The notes under the pieces: generated by a model
The model's input: only the letters and a program-made list of their open reading frames with translations
Told to the model about the DNA's origin: nothing
The model's database searches: none
Position numbers and translations under genes: made by a program
Part shown: one piece after another, positions 43,461-52,906 of the stretch
Numbering within the stretch: the first letter of the stretch is position 1
How the letters are laid out: every line of letters begins with the position of its first letter
Assembly: GCA_024508675.1 (NCBI GenBank)
Contig: JANINQ010000021.1
Span: 62,001 to 126,000, forward strand
DNA: 64,000 nt
Direction: 5' to 3'
Source: Afipia sp.
Lineage (GTDB): Bacteria > Pseudomonadota > Alphaproteobacteria > Rhizobiales > Xanthobacteraceae

Positions 43461-44153
43461 CTATCCCGCCTGCCGTTCAGACCAGATTCTCGCGCCCCAT
43501 GCCGCCGCATTGATCGCAAGAACGATGACCACAAGGATGATGCCCAGACCGAGAGCGAGCGGCAGGTTGCCTTTCGATGTTTCGAGGGCAATCGCAGTGG
43601 TCATGGTGCGCGTGAAACCATCGATGTTGCCGCCGACGATCATGACCGCGCCGACCTCCGCTGCCGCGCGGCCAAATCCTGCGAGCAAAGCCGTCAGCAG
43701 GCTGAATCGCGCATCCCACAGCAGCGTCGCCATACGGCCGAGCGGGCCGACATTCATCGCGGAAAGTTCATCCCGGTACTCGATCCAGAGATCCTCGATG
43801 GTCTGGCGTGTCAGCGCGGCGATGATCGGCGTGATGAGAACCGCCTGCGCGATAACCATGGCGGTCGGCGTGAACAGGATGCCGAGCTGACCGAGCGGCC
43901 CGGAGCGGGACAACAGAAGATAGACAGCCAGACCCACGACAACGGGAGGCAGTCCCATAAAAGCGTTCACAAGCACCACGATTGCGCTTCGGCCGGGAAA
44001 GTGCACCAGCGCAAGCAACGCGCCGAACGGCAGGCCCACGATCGCCGCGAGCACCACGGCTGACAGGCTGACAACGAGCGATAACCTGACGATCGCAAAC
44101 AGCGTCGCGTCGCCGCTCGCAATCAATTGCCAGGCGCTCAACCCATCCTGCAT
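43461..44153 (-). CDS. tupB: Tungstate ABC transporter permease (TupB-like)
   Basis: The 230-residue inner-membrane protein has about five hydrophobic segments and an EAA-type loop around AALLAGFGRAAAEVGAVMIVGGNIDGFTRTMTTAI, typical of TupB. The ATG at 44153 follows GGAGG by five bases; an in-frame GTG lies at 44165. It is divergent from the HTH regulator at 44239. Confidence 0.88.
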   Translation of the reverse strand: MQDGLSAWQLIASGDATLFAIVRLSLVVSLSAVVLAAIVGLPFGALLALVHFPGRSAIVVLVNAFMGLPPVVVGLAVYLLLSRSGPLGQLGILFTPTAMVIAQAVLITPIIAALTRQTIEDLWIEYRDELSAMNVGPLGRMATLLWDARFSLLTALLAGFGRAAAEVGAVMIVGGNIDGFTRTMTTAIALETSKGNLPLALGLGIILVVIVLAINAAAWGARIWSERQAG

Positions 44154-44238
44154 CGCGTCCTCCACATGCGTTGTCCTGCATCGGTTTCCGGCCTGTCAAT
44201 CATTTGAAAAGGAACAGGAATATGCATACAAATGCAGG

Positions 44239-45129
44239 ATGGACCTGCTAACCACCAACGAAGCATCAGAATACCTTCGCTTGGGCGAGCGGAAGCTCTA
44301 CGAGCTGGTGGCCGAGGGCGCGATCCCCTGCACCAAGGTAACGGGCAAGTGGCTTTTCCCCCGTGAAGAACTGGACCGCTGGGTGCTGTCCGGCTTGATG
44401 CGCCCGGCCGGGATGGTCCACGCGAATGCCCCGCTGATTGTCGGCGGAAGTCAGGATGCCTTGCTGGAATGGAGCATGCGCGAATCCGGCTCCGGACTCG
44501 CGACACTTGTCGAGGGAACGGAAAACGGCGTTCACCGCGTGCTGCGCGGAGAAGCTATTGCGGCGGCAATTCATTACCACGATGAAGACGAGGGAGAGGA
44601 TTCAGGCAATGCCAACATCAAGGCTGTCCGCGCGATGGCCAGCCTGCACGACGCGGTGCTGGTCGGATTCGTGCGGCGTGAACAAGGCCTTCTGCTTCAG
44701 CCGGGAAATCCAAAAAATCTCAGGAGCATTGGCGACGTCATCGACTCCAAGGCAATAATTGCCGTCAGGCAAGCCGGAGCCGGCGCGCAAATGTTGCTCG
44801 ATGTCCTGTTGAAACAATGTGGCGCGAGTTTGAAGGATCTGCGGCGTCTCAATCCGCCATGCCTGACCGGACCTGATCTGGCGGCTGCTATCCGCGCAGG
44901 AAAGGCTGATTGCGGGATCGCCACCCGAGCAGCAGCGAAGGCAGCGGGTCTCGATTTCATGCCGCTGACGTGGGAAAGTTTTGACCTCGTGATGCACCAG
45001 CGCGATTACTTCAGACCGGCACTTCAGGCGCTAGTCCGCTTCATGTCATCGCCCCTTCTCAGAGAACGCGCCGCAGCACTGACAGGATACGATACGGCCC
45101 CGGCCGGAACGATCCGCTATTTTGCGTGA
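44239..45129 (+). CDS. HTH regulator with periplasmic-binding-protein-like sensor domain
   Basis: The 296-residue protein joins an excisionase/MerR-like helix-turn-helix (residues 1-55; TTNEASEYLRLGERKLYELVAEGAIPCTKVTGKWLFPREELDRW) to a binding-protein-like domain (about 65-290). That domain shares GAGAQMLLDVLL and KADCGIATRAAAKAAGLDF with the MoeA fusion at 38385. It has no signal peptide. Divergent from tupBCA, it probably senses tungstate or molybdate and controls uptake, which is inference. A TGCAT-ACAA-ATGCA repeat lies at 44223-44236, just before its start. Confidence 0.8.
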   Translation: MDLLTTNEASEYLRLGERKLYELVAEGAIPCTKVTGKWLFPREELDRWVLSGLMRPAGMVHANAPLIVGGSQDALLEWSMRESGSGLATLVEGTENGVHRVLRGEAIAAAIHYHDEDEGEDSGNANIKAVRAMASLHDAVLVGFVRREQGLLLQPGNPKNLRSIGDVIDSKAIIAVRQAGAGAQMLLDVLLKQCGASLKDLRRLNPPCLTGPDLAAAIRAGKADCGIATRAAAKAAGLDFMPLTWESFDLVMHQRDYFRPALQALVRFMSSPLLRERAAALTGYDTAPAGTIRYFA

Positions 45130-45230
45130 ACGGAGAACCGATCGATCCTTGTCCGGGCTTATAGGCGTTTATTGAACCCACATTTCATGCTTCGATCCGC
45201 TTTCCCGAATGCGTTTTGAAGGAACCGCGG

Positions 45231-46547
45231 GTGAGATCAACTGGCAGCGACAGATCCAGACGCCGGTTCCGATGCCGGTTTGTAATCGCCATCGCATTCG
45301 CGCTTGGTGCAACAGCTGCCGTAGCGCAACTGCGAGGACATGGCGGCCCCGTTCGCGCGCTGGCGATTTCGTCCGACGGACAGACACTCCTCTCGGGAAG
45401 TTTTGACGGCAGCGCGATCCGCTGGTCGCTCGCTCGCGATGTTGCCGAACAGGTCCTGCGATTTCATTCCGATGCCGTCAATGCAACAGTATTGCTCAAG
45501 GACGGGCGCGCGGCGACGGCCGGGGCAGATGGCCGGATCGCAATCTGGAGTGCAGGCAAGCAACAGCCAGACACCGTGTTTGAAGGCCATACTGCGCCAA
45601 TCGCAGCACTGGCACTATCCCCGGATGGCACAACCCTCGCCTCGGCATCGTGGGACCACTCCGTAAGGCTGTGGCCGCTCAATGGTAATGCCTCACGGGT
45701 GCTCGAAGGTCACTCACAGAATGTCAACGGCGTCGCATTCAGCACCGACGGCAAGGCTGTTGTCAGCGCAAGTTACGATCTCACCATCCGTATCTGGCCG
45801 CTGGGCGGTCCTGGCTCGCCCGCGACTATCACCCTGCCCGCGCCAATCAACTCGGTTGCCGTATCGGCTGACGGTGAAATCGCAGCCGGGGCCGCGGACG
45901 GGAAAATCTATTTCCTCGACCGATCGGGAAAGCCGACCGGCGACGTGGCGGCAGGATCATCTCCCGTCATCGCACTGGCAGTATCAAAGGACAACGCGCT
46001 GCTCGCGGCGGCCGATATCCGGGGAGCTGTCGCGATTATCGATCGCAAAGCACGCCTAGCCGCACGAAAATTGATCGGACCGGGGCTGCCGGTGTGGTCT
46101 GTCGCCTTCATGCCTGACAACAAGACGCTTCTGACCGGAGGCGCGGACAATCTGATCCGGCGATGGAATGCAATGAGCGGCGAACCGATCGGCGCGACCA
46201 TTCAGGAAAATCCCGCCGATCCGCTTTCTGCCTATGCGGGCGATAGAGGCGCGGAAGTTTTTCGCGCCTGCGTGGCTTGCCACACACTCACACCCGATCA
46301 GGGCAACAAGGCAGGTCCGACCTTGTCAGGAATATTTGGGCGAAAGATCGCGACCCTGCCGGGTTATGATTTCTCCGAGCCGTTGAAGAAGCTCGATATC
46401 GTATGGACGCCTGAAACCGTATCGAAGCTCTTTGAAGTTGGCCCGGCCACCTATACGCCCGGCACGAAAATGCCCGAGCAACGGATTGGCTCCGACGAAG
46501 ATCGCAAGGCACTGGTGCATTTCCTTGCCCGCGCGACAAAGCAGTAA
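45231..46547 (+). CDS. WD40-repeat protein fused to cytochrome c (periplasmic)
   Basis: The 438-residue protein has a basic N-terminus and a signal peptide (RFVIAIAFALGATAAVAQ). Seven or so WD40-type repeats follow (GHGGPVRALAISSDG, GHTAPIAALALSPDG, GHSQNVNGVAFSTDG). The C-terminal class I cytochrome c domain (about residues 335-438) has C-V-A-C-H near residue 345 and a Met ligand candidate in GTKMPEQRI. GTG at 45231 has AAGGAA six bases upstream; a TTG at 45216 is in frame. It looks like an electron carrier docked to a propeller scaffold. It stands alone between the regulator and the phn genes. Confidence 0.83.
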   Translation: MRSTGSDRSRRRFRCRFVIAIAFALGATAAVAQLRGHGGPVRALAISSDGQTLLSGSFDGSAIRWSLARDVAEQVLRFHSDAVNATVLLKDGRAATAGADGRIAIWSAGKQQPDTVFEGHTAPIAALALSPDGTTLASASWDHSVRLWPLNGNASRVLEGHSQNVNGVAFSTDGKAVVSASYDLTIRIWPLGGPGSPATITLPAPINSVAVSADGEIAAGAADGKIYFLDRSGKPTGDVAAGSSPVIALAVSKDNALLAAADIRGAVAIIDRKARLAARKLIGPGLPVWSVAFMPDNKTLLTGGADNLIRRWNAMSGEPIGATIQENPADPLSAYAGDRGAEVFRACVACHTLTPDQGNKAGPTLSGIFGRKIATLPGYDFSEPLKKLDIVWTPETVSKLFEVGPATYTPGTKMPEQRIGSDEDRKALVHFLARATKQ

Positions 46548-46597
46548 CGCCATCTGCGCACGAACCATAGAAACATGCCTAGCGATTTTACACCATT

Positions 46598-47176
46598 CTA
46601 GATGCCGTCGATCACCTTCAGCAGCTCGGCAGCGTGCTCTTCCGCAGAACCGACATTATTAATGGTGAAATCCGGCTCGGCACTGACAATGGCTCTTCGC
46701 AGCCGATCCTCAATCCGACCATCGCTCGCGCGTCCGCGCGCTGCGACACGCTGCGCAAGAACATCGGCAGGCGCCGTCACCGCGATCACGCGCACATTCG
46801 CGTATGACCGCCGCGCGGAGTCGATGATCGTGCGCGAGGCGTTCATGATAACAGTCCGGCCAGCTCTGATGTCGTCGATGATCGAGCGCGGAATCCCGTA
46901 ACGCAGCCCGTGCGCTTCCCATTGGAAGGCAAAGTCGCTGCGGGCCAGCATCTGCCCAAACACCATCTGGCTGACGGCCTCATTATTCTCGAAAGACGAT
47001 GCCTCGCGGGTCACGACGCGCCGAGGAAACACGATCCTGTCGTCTCCCGCACGCGCGCTCTGCGCCAGACCTATCAGCGTGTCCTTGCCTGCGCCGCTGG
47101 GGCCGACAACGAGAATCAATCGCCCCGGTCCAATCAGATCGGCGCTCGAGGCGGACAGTGTTGCAATGTCGCTCAT
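46598..47176 (-). CDS. phnN: Ribose 1,5-bisphosphate phosphokinase PhnN
   Basis: The 192-residue kinase has a P-loop (GPSGAGKDTL), guanylate-kinase-like segments and the PhnN stretch RYGIPRSIIDDIRAG. It phosphorylates ribose 1,5-bisphosphate to PRPP at the end of C-P lyase catabolism. It overlaps phnM by four bases and is last in phnGHIJKLMN. Confidence 0.93.
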   Translation of the reverse strand: MSDIATLSASSADLIGPGRLILVVGPSGAGKDTLIGLAQSARAGDDRIVFPRRVVTREASSFENNEAVSQMVFGQMLARSDFAFQWEAHGLRYGIPRSIIDDIRAGRTVIMNASRTIIDSARRSYANVRVIAVTAPADVLAQRVAARGRASDGRIEDRLRRAIVSAEPDFTINNVGSAEEHAAELLKVIDGI

Positions 47177-48330
47177 GCCACCCGGTGCCCTTCTCGCCAG
47201 ACGCTGCGCACGGCGGGGACATCGTGCGCGACATGAACACGGATCAGATCCGCGCGCTTGCCGACGGCGATTTCACCGCGATCATTGAGCCCCACGGCCT
47301 CCGCCGCAGTCTTGGTGACGGTCCGCACCGCGGCCGCAAGATCGATCGCCGGGACATGGCGCGGCAACTGCATCGCGGCCATCAGCAGGCTCGATGGGAT
47401 ATAATCGGACGACATGATGTCGAGCAGGCCTTCTCGGGCGAGATCGATTGCCGCAATATTGCCGGAGTGAGAGCCGCCGCGCACGACGTTCGGAGCGCCC
47501 ATCAGCACAGAGATTCCCGCCTGATGCAGCCCGCGCGCGGCTTCCATCGTGGTCGGAAATTCGGCAACCGAGACGCGATCACGAATTGCGTCGGCAACAT
47601 TCTCGTCCGTCGTATCGTCATGGCTGGCGAGCGGAATGTCGTAACTGTGCGCAAGCGCAACGATCTCACGCATGTTCGTTTCGCCGTACTTCTTCTGGTA
47701 CAGGAAACGCCGCTCGAACATGACATCGAGTTCGGCATCAGTCAGGCCGCCGCTCTTGCCGCGATAATAATCTCGCAGCTTGCCTTCATCGCGAAACTGA
47801 CGCTGACCCGGCGTGTGATCCATCAGGGACATCAACCGCACGTCCGGACGGCCGACCAGCTCCTTCGCCTCCTCCACGACACTCGGCATCGGGATTTCAC
47901 AGCGCAGGTGCAGGAAGTGCTGGGCACGCAAAAGATTCGCATCGCGCGCCGCGGAAATGGCCTCCGCCAGTATTCCCGCCTGACCGTCCACATCCTCCGC
48001 GCCTTCCTCGCGCCATACGCGCAGCGAATCCAGCACGGTGGTGATGCCGCTGGTTGCGAGCTGTCCGTCATAGGATACCACAGCAGCAACCGGGTCCCAG
48101 AACACCTTGGGACGCGGAACGTAATGCGCCTCAAGGTGATCGGTGTGCAACTCGATCAGACCGGGCATGACGAGATCGCCCTTCACGTCCTCGCCGCCGC
48201 CTGGCGCATCGCCTTCGCCAAACTCGACGATCTTGCCGCCGGATACCGCAACCCAGCCACTTTCCAGCACGCGATCCCCAAGCACCAACCGGGCGTTGGT
48301 CAGGATCACTTCGGTTCGTTCGGAACTCAT
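47173..48330 (-). CDS. phnM: Alpha-D-ribose 1-methylphosphonate 5-triphosphate diphosphatase PhnM
   Basis: The 385-residue amidohydrolase has the PhnM metal site ELHTDHLEAHYVPRP and the later segments [24 protein letters not shown] and SDYIPSSLL. It removes pyrophosphate from the triphosphate product of PhnGHIL. AGAGGA precedes its ATG. A second PhnM-type protein at 58222 has HGDAFE in place of HTDHLE. Confidence 0.94.
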   Translation of the reverse strand: MSSERTEVILTNARLVLGDRVLESGWVAVSGGKIVEFGEGDAPGGGEDVKGDLVMPGLIELHTDHLEAHYVPRPKVFWDPVAAVVSYDGQLATSGITTVLDSLRVWREEGAEDVDGQAGILAEAISAARDANLLRAQHFLHLRCEIPMPSVVEEAKELVGRPDVRLMSLMDHTPGQRQFRDEGKLRDYYRGKSGGLTDAELDVMFERRFLYQKKYGETNMREIVALAHSYDIPLASHDDTTDENVADAIRDRVSVAEFPTTMEAARGLHQAGISVLMGAPNVVRGGSHSGNIAAIDLAREGLLDIMSSDYIPSSLLMAAMQLPRHVPAIDLAAAVRTVTKTAAEAVGLNDRGEIAVGKRADLIRVHVAHDVPAVRSVWREGHRVA

Positions 48331-48339
48331 TCTTTCCTC

Positions 48340-49038
48340 TTATGCAGCCGCTGCAAATGACGTGACATCGACGATCCGGTCCGCAATCAGGTTGCGGACC
48401 TCATCGTCATGGACAATGGCCACCATGGCCACGCCGCGCTTTTTCTTCTCTTCGACCAGATCGACAACGATCCTGCGGTTGACAGCGTCCAACGAAGCGG
48501 TCGGCTCGTCCAGAAGCAGAATCGGCATATCCGAGATAAAGCCTCGCGCAATATTCACGCGCTGCTGCTCGCCGCCCGAGAAGGTGGATGGCGGCAACAT
48601 CCAGAGCCGCTCGGCGATGTTCAGCCGGCGCAGAAACGCACCGGCCTGCGCCCGCGCTTCCTCACGCGGCATCCCGTTCACGATCAACGGCTCGGCCACC
48701 ACATCCAGCGTCGCAACGCGCGGCACCGCACGCAGGAACTGGCTAACATAGCCGATAGTCTGTTTGCGGACTCGCAGCACCTCGCGCGGTTGCGCAGTGG
48801 CAATGTCGATCACCTCGCCGCCATGGCGGACGGCGATCCGGCCCTGGTCACAGCGATAGTTTCCGAAGATCATCTTCAGAATTGACGACTTGCCCGCGCC
48901 AGACGGCCCCGACAGCACCACACACTCCCCGGCATCGACATGCATCGAGACCCCCGACACTACTGGCAGGCGAATGCCGTTCTGCAGGTGCATGGTGAAG
49001 GTCTTTGCGGCGCGGGTGATTTCAATCATCGGAGACAT
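48340..49038 (-). CDS. phnL: C-P lyase ABC-type ATPase subunit PhnL
   Basis: The 232-residue protein has Walker A GPSGAGKSS, LSGG-type signature FSGGEQQRVNIARGF and Walker B LLLDEPTASLD. PhnL joins PhnG, PhnH and PhnI in attaching phosphonate to the ribose of ATP. ATG at 49038 has GAGG six bases upstream; the frame upstream to 49104 overlaps phnK and is unlikely to be used. Confidence 0.93.
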   Translation of the reverse strand: MSPMIEITRAAKTFTMHLQNGIRLPVVSGVSMHVDAGECVVLSGPSGAGKSSILKMIFGNYRCDQGRIAVRHGGEVIDIATAQPREVLRVRKQTIGYVSQFLRAVPRVATLDVVAEPLIVNGMPREEARAQAGAFLRRLNIAERLWMLPPSTFSGGEQQRVNIARGFISDMPILLLDEPTASLDAVNRRIVVDLVEEKKKRGVAMVAIVHDDEVRNLIADRIVDVTSFAAAA

Positions 49039-49045
49039 GAGGTCC

Positions 49046-49831
49046 TCACGCCGGCAGAATCGAGGAAACGAGAAGCTGTGTGTAAGGCTCGTGCGGATCG
49101 TCAAGCACCTGATCGGTCAGGCCGGTTTCGATGACTTCGCCGCCCTTCATCACCATCACCCGGTGCGACAGGAGCCGCGCGACAGCAAGATCATGCGTCA
49201 CGATAATCACCGCAAGCCCAAGCTCGGCGACCAGGCCGCGGACCAGATCGAGCAGCCGTGCCTGCACCGAAACATCGAGACCGCCGGTCGGCTCGTCCAT
49301 GAACACCAGCCGCGGTTCCGTCACCAGATTACGCGCAATCTGCAACCGCTGCCGCATGCCGCCGGAATAGGTTTTTGGCGCATCGTCGATCCTGTCCGTG
49401 GAAATCTCAACGCGTTCCAGCCATGACGACGCCGTATCGCGAATCCGGCCGTAGTGATTCCAGCCAACCGCCATCAGCCGCTCGCCGACATTGGCCCCGG
49501 CAGACACAGCCATCCGCAACCCGTTCGCCGGGTCCTGATGCACAAAACCCCAATCGGTACGAAACAGAAAACGCCGCTCGGCTTCCCCGAGCGTGGCAAG
49601 ATCGCGCGTTACCCCGTCGCGCATACGGTAGGACACACGGCCACGGCTCGGCGTGAGCTGGGTCGAGAGCATTTGCAGCAGCGTTGATTTTCCCGATCCG
49701 GATTCGCCGACGATGGCCAGCACCTCACCCGGATAAAGTTCAAATGACACGTTGTTGCAGGCCAGAAGGCGCCCGTAGGATTTGCTCAGGCTTTCGCAAA
49801 CCAGAAGCGGCTGATTGTCGTCGCGCATCAT
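49046..49831 (-). CDS. phnK: C-P lyase ABC-type ATPase subunit PhnK
   Basis: The 261-residue protein has Walker A GESGSGKST, signature YSGGMRQRLQIARNL and Walker B LVFMDEPTGGLD. PhnK binds the PhnGHIJ core complex. It starts at an ATG overlapping the phnJ TGA by four bases; the frame continuing to 49987 lies inside phnJ. Confidence 0.94.
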   Translation of the reverse strand: MMRDDNQPLLVCESLSKSYGRLLACNNVSFELYPGEVLAIVGESGSGKSTLLQMLSTQLTPSRGRVSYRMRDGVTRDLATLGEAERRFLFRTDWGFVHQDPANGLRMAVSAGANVGERLMAVGWNHYGRIRDTASSWLERVEISTDRIDDAPKTYSGGMRQRLQIARNLVTEPRLVFMDEPTGGLDVSVQARLLDLVRGLVAELGLAVIIVTHDLAVARLLSHRVMVMKGGEVIETGLTDQVLDDPHEPYTQLLVSSILPA

Positions 49832-50703
49832 GACACCTGATGATCGGCACCGAATCCCGTGCCCTGATGGCCGTCCGCGCGGCGCGTTTCGCAATAGTCG
49901 GTGTCGGAACAAACGAACATCCGCCCACCCTTGTCGTCGACGACCACCTCGTCGAGATATGAACTGTTCGAGCCGCACAATGCGCACGGCGCATCGAAGC
50001 GATAGGTGTCAAACGGATGATCCTCGAAATCGAGCGAGGTGACTTTGGTGTGCGGCGGGATCGCATAGATGCGCTTCTCCCGGCCCGCACCGAACAGTTG
50101 CAGCGCCGCGCAGTCGTCCATCTTCGGATTGTCAAACTTCGGCGTCGGCGACGGGTCCATCACATAGCGCTCATTGACCTTCACCGGATAAGCATAAGTC
50201 GTCGCGATATGGCCGTGGCGCGCGATGTCCTCATAGAGTTTGACATGCATCAGGCCGTACTCGCCGAGCGCATGCATGCGGCGGGTCTCGGTCTCACGCG
50301 GCTCCAGGAAGCGCAGCGGCTCCGGAATCGGCACCTGATACACCAGCACCTGATTGTCGTTCAGCGCCGTCTCCGGAATACGGTGCCGGGTCTGGATCAC
50401 GGTGGCATCGGAGGTCGTAGTCGTGGTCTTTACGCCTGCGGTCTTCTCGAAGAACTTCCGGATCGAGATCGCATTGGTGGTGTCGTCAGACCCCTGATCG
50501 ATCACCTTCAGCGTATCATCCACACCGAGAATCGCGGCTGTGACCTGCACGCCGCCGGTGCCCCAACCATACGGCATCGGCATTTCGCGGCTGGCGAACG
50601 GCACCTGATAACCCGGAATCGCGATCGCCTTGAGGATCGCGCGGCGGATCATCCGCTTGGTCTGCTCGTCGAGATAGGCGAAGTTGTATGTCGGCGCATT
50701 CAT
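49828..50703 (-). CDS. phnJ: Radical SAM C-P lyase PhnJ
   Basis: The 291-residue protein has the PhnJ cluster cysteines C240, C243, C265 and C271 (CALC … VCSDTDYC), the atypical C-terminal radical SAM motif. It cleaves the carbon-phosphorus bond of ribose 1-methylphosphonate 5-phosphate, releasing methane or another alkane. The start is an ATGA overlap with phnI. Confidence 0.96.
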   Translation of the reverse strand: MNAPTYNFAYLDEQTKRMIRRAILKAIAIPGYQVPFASREMPMPYGWGTGGVQVTAAILGVDDTLKVIDQGSDDTTNAISIRKFFEKTAGVKTTTTTSDATVIQTRHRIPETALNDNQVLVYQVPIPEPLRFLEPRETETRRMHALGEYGLMHVKLYEDIARHGHIATTYAYPVKVNERYVMDPSPTPKFDNPKMDDCAALQLFGAGREKRIYAIPPHTKVTSLDFEDHPFDTYRFDAPCALCGSNSSYLDEVVVDDKGGRMFVCSDTDYCETRRADGHQGTGFGADHQVS

Positions 50704-51806
50704 TCTGCGGCCTCCGCAAGCGTTGCTTCACCGCCCTTCAGTTCGTCAAATTCCTTGCGGAGCTTGCGCAACAGGCCAAGCTCGGACTGGAAGTCGACGT
50801 AATGAGGCAGCTTGAGATGTTCGACGAAGCCGGTTGCCTGCACATTGTCGGAATGTGACATGACGAATTCTTCGTCCTGTGCCGGCGCCCGCGTCTCCTC
50901 TCCAAGTTCACGCGCGCGCAACGAGCGATCAACAAGCGCCATCGACATGGTCTTGCGCTCGCTCTGCCCGAATGCGAGGCCATAGCCGCGTGTGAAACAT
51001 GGAGCTTCAGTCGCCGATCCCTTGAACTGGTTCACCATCTGGCATTCGGTCAGCGTAATCTCGCCGAGCGGCACGGCGAACCCGGCATCCTCCGCGAAAA
51101 ACTCCACTTCGACTTCGCCGAAGCGAATTTCGCCGGCGAATGGATGTGTCCGCCCGAAACCGCGCTGCGTCGAATAGCCAAGCGCAAGCAGAAAGCCCTC
51201 GTCGCCCCGCGCAAGGTTCTGCAACCGAAGATCGCGATCCGCCGGAAAGCTCAGCGGTTCACGGGTCAGGTCGCCGACCTCGGCACCGGGATTCTCGGTC
51301 GGCGAAGATTCGATCAAGCCATCGGTACCGAGAATATCGGTGACACGCGGCATCGGAACATCCTGCGCCTCGCCCTGTGCCGGCGCGGGCACCGGCGAAC
51401 CATTCGTCAGGGCCGGGTCGAGCAGACGATGGGTATAGTCGAAGGTCGGCCCGAGAATCTGTCCGCCGGGAATGTCCTTGAAGGTGGAAGAGATCCGGCG
51501 GCGCACCTGCATGTTCGCGGTATCGAGCGGCTCGGTGGTGCCGAACCGCGGCAAGGTCGCGCGAAACGCGCGCAACAGGAAGATCGCCTCGATCAGATCA
51601 CCACGCGCCTGCTTGATGGCGAGCGCAGCAAGCTCGCGATCATACAGCGAACCCTCGGTCATTACCCGGTCGACTGCGAGCGCAAGCTGTTCGGATATCT
51701 GCGACAGGGAAAGATCCGGCACCGCCGGATCGCCGCGGCGCTCATGCGCCAGCAGCCGATGGGCATTCTCGATGGCGCGCTCGCCGCCCTTCACCGCAAC
51801 ATACAT
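50700..51806 (-). CDS. phnI: C-P lyase core subunit PhnI
   Basis: The 368-residue protein begins MYVAVKGGERAIENAHRLL, the standard PhnI N-terminus, and has LLRAFRATLPRF and the C-terminal ETRAPAQDEEFVMSHSDNVQATGFVEHLKLPHYVDFQSEL. PhnI is the nucleosidase-type subunit that displaces adenine from ATP with phosphonate. It lies three bases after phnH. Confidence 0.95.
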   Translation of the reverse strand: MYVAVKGGERAIENAHRLLAHERRGDPAVPDLSLSQISEQLALAVDRVMTEGSLYDRELAALAIKQARGDLIEAIFLLRAFRATLPRFGTTEPLDTANMQVRRRISSTFKDIPGGQILGPTFDYTHRLLDPALTNGSPVPAPAQGEAQDVPMPRVTDILGTDGLIESSPTENPGAEVGDLTREPLSFPADRDLRLQNLARGDEGFLLALGYSTQRGFGRTHPFAGEIRFGEVEVEFFAEDAGFAVPLGEITLTECQMVNQFKGSATEAPCFTRGYGLAFGQSERKTMSMALVDRSLRARELGEETRAPAQDEEFVMSHSDNVQATGFVEHLKLPHYVDFQSELGLLRKLRKEFDELKGGEATLAEAAE

Positions 51807-51809
51807 GGC

Positions 51810-52427
51810 TCAAGCCTCCCTTGCCGTGACGTGCGTACTGCGCGGCAGGGCAACAAGCTGCGCATCACTTACGAGCAGCAAATCGACGCCCTGCGGAAAC
51901 TGCGCGCGATTGGCCTGCATCCGCGCCGCGAAATCGGGCGGCAATCCACTCGCGTACAGCGACGAGATGCCGCGAATGCCCGGTCCTCTCAAGACGAGTT
52001 CGGAGCCATCCGTCAGCGTATCGGCCTGCACGATCAGCGTCGTCGAACGATCCGGATATTCCGGAGTGCCTTGAGCAAAATGCTCAAGGTCCGGCAAGGC
52101 TGACGCGCGGCTGACAAGCGCGAAAGCCGCTCGGGACGCATCGTCCGTAAGCGGCGCGCCGGTCTGGAACCGCAGCCAGTCCGCGATCTCCGGCGCCGCG
52201 GTAAACGCTGGGTCGATCCAGACAGGCGTATCGTGATCGAAAAGCGCGAGCGCCACAGCCGCCGCGGCAGGCATCAGGAATTGCGGTGGTTCTATCACCG
52301 CGGGGATCGTCTGAATTACCCCGGGCCGCGCCAGCGCATTCATCACGCTTCGAAAGACCGACTGCGAGGTCAGCACGGGCTCGGCAAACCCCGCGGCGGC
52401 CTGGATATTGGCATGAAGCGGCATCAT
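51810..52427 (-). CDS. phnH: C-P lyase core subunit PhnH
   Basis: The 205-residue protein matches PhnH (QSVFRSVMNALARPGVIQ, LFDHDTPVW, PEYPDRSTTLIVQ, RGPGIRG). It is a structural subunit of the PhnGHIJ complex. The start shares a base with the phnG stop (TGATG). Confidence 0.93.
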   Translation of the reverse strand: MMPLHANIQAAAGFAEPVLTSQSVFRSVMNALARPGVIQTIPAVIEPPQFLMPAAAAVALALFDHDTPVWIDPAFTAAPEIADWLRFQTGAPLTDDASRAAFALVSRASALPDLEHFAQGTPEYPDRSTTLIVQADTLTDGSELVLRGPGIRGISSLYASGLPPDFAARMQANRAQFPQGVDLLLVSDAQLVALPRSTHVTAREA

Positions 52428-52888
52428 CAGCCCTCACCTCTGACAAGCGTGTAGAAATCGACACGCGTTGCGGCTGTCTCCGCGGCGCGTTTTGCGCGGG
52501 CGGCCTCACGTTCGTTTTGCAGGGGTGCGATGATCTTCTGTTCGACCTCGCCTGCCAGAGCTTCATTCTGGATAAGCGCATCGCACAGCGCGATCAGCCT
52601 CGCCTTCTCGCCATCGCGCCCCAGCACGTAACCAAAGCCGACTTCGCCGGACAACAGCCGGATCGCAGCCCGCGATACGCTCGCCTCGCCGAGATTGAAT
52701 GGCGCACCGTCGCCGCCGATCCGCCCGCGGACCATCACAAGACCATTTTCAGGCTGACGAGCGCTCTCATGCGCCGGAATATCGAGGGTTTTCAGGAATG
52801 CCGCGATGCGCTCCGCCGGTGCATTTACGAGCACCGACATGGCGTTACGGCGGCGGACCTGCTGCGGGTCTGGTTGGGGCTGGATCAT
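52427..52888 (-). CDS. phnG: C-P lyase core subunit PhnG
   Basis: The 153-residue protein matches PhnG (RRRNAMSVLVNAPAERIAAFL, GLVMVRGRIGGDGAPFNLGEASVSRAAIRL, GYVLGRDGEKARLIALCDAL). It is the first gene of the minus-strand C-P lyase operon. Directly upstream lie a PhnF operator candidate (52907-52932) and a Pho box (52947-52964). Confidence 0.94.
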   Translation of the reverse strand: MIQPQPDPQQVRRRNAMSVLVNAPAERIAAFLKTLDIPAHESARQPENGLVMVRGRIGGDGAPFNLGEASVSRAAIRLLSGEVGFGYVLGRDGEKARLIALCDALIQNEALAGEVEQKIIAPLQNEREAARAKRAAETAATRVDFYTLVRGEG

Positions 52889-52906
52889 GTTCGGCTTGTT
52901 GATTTC

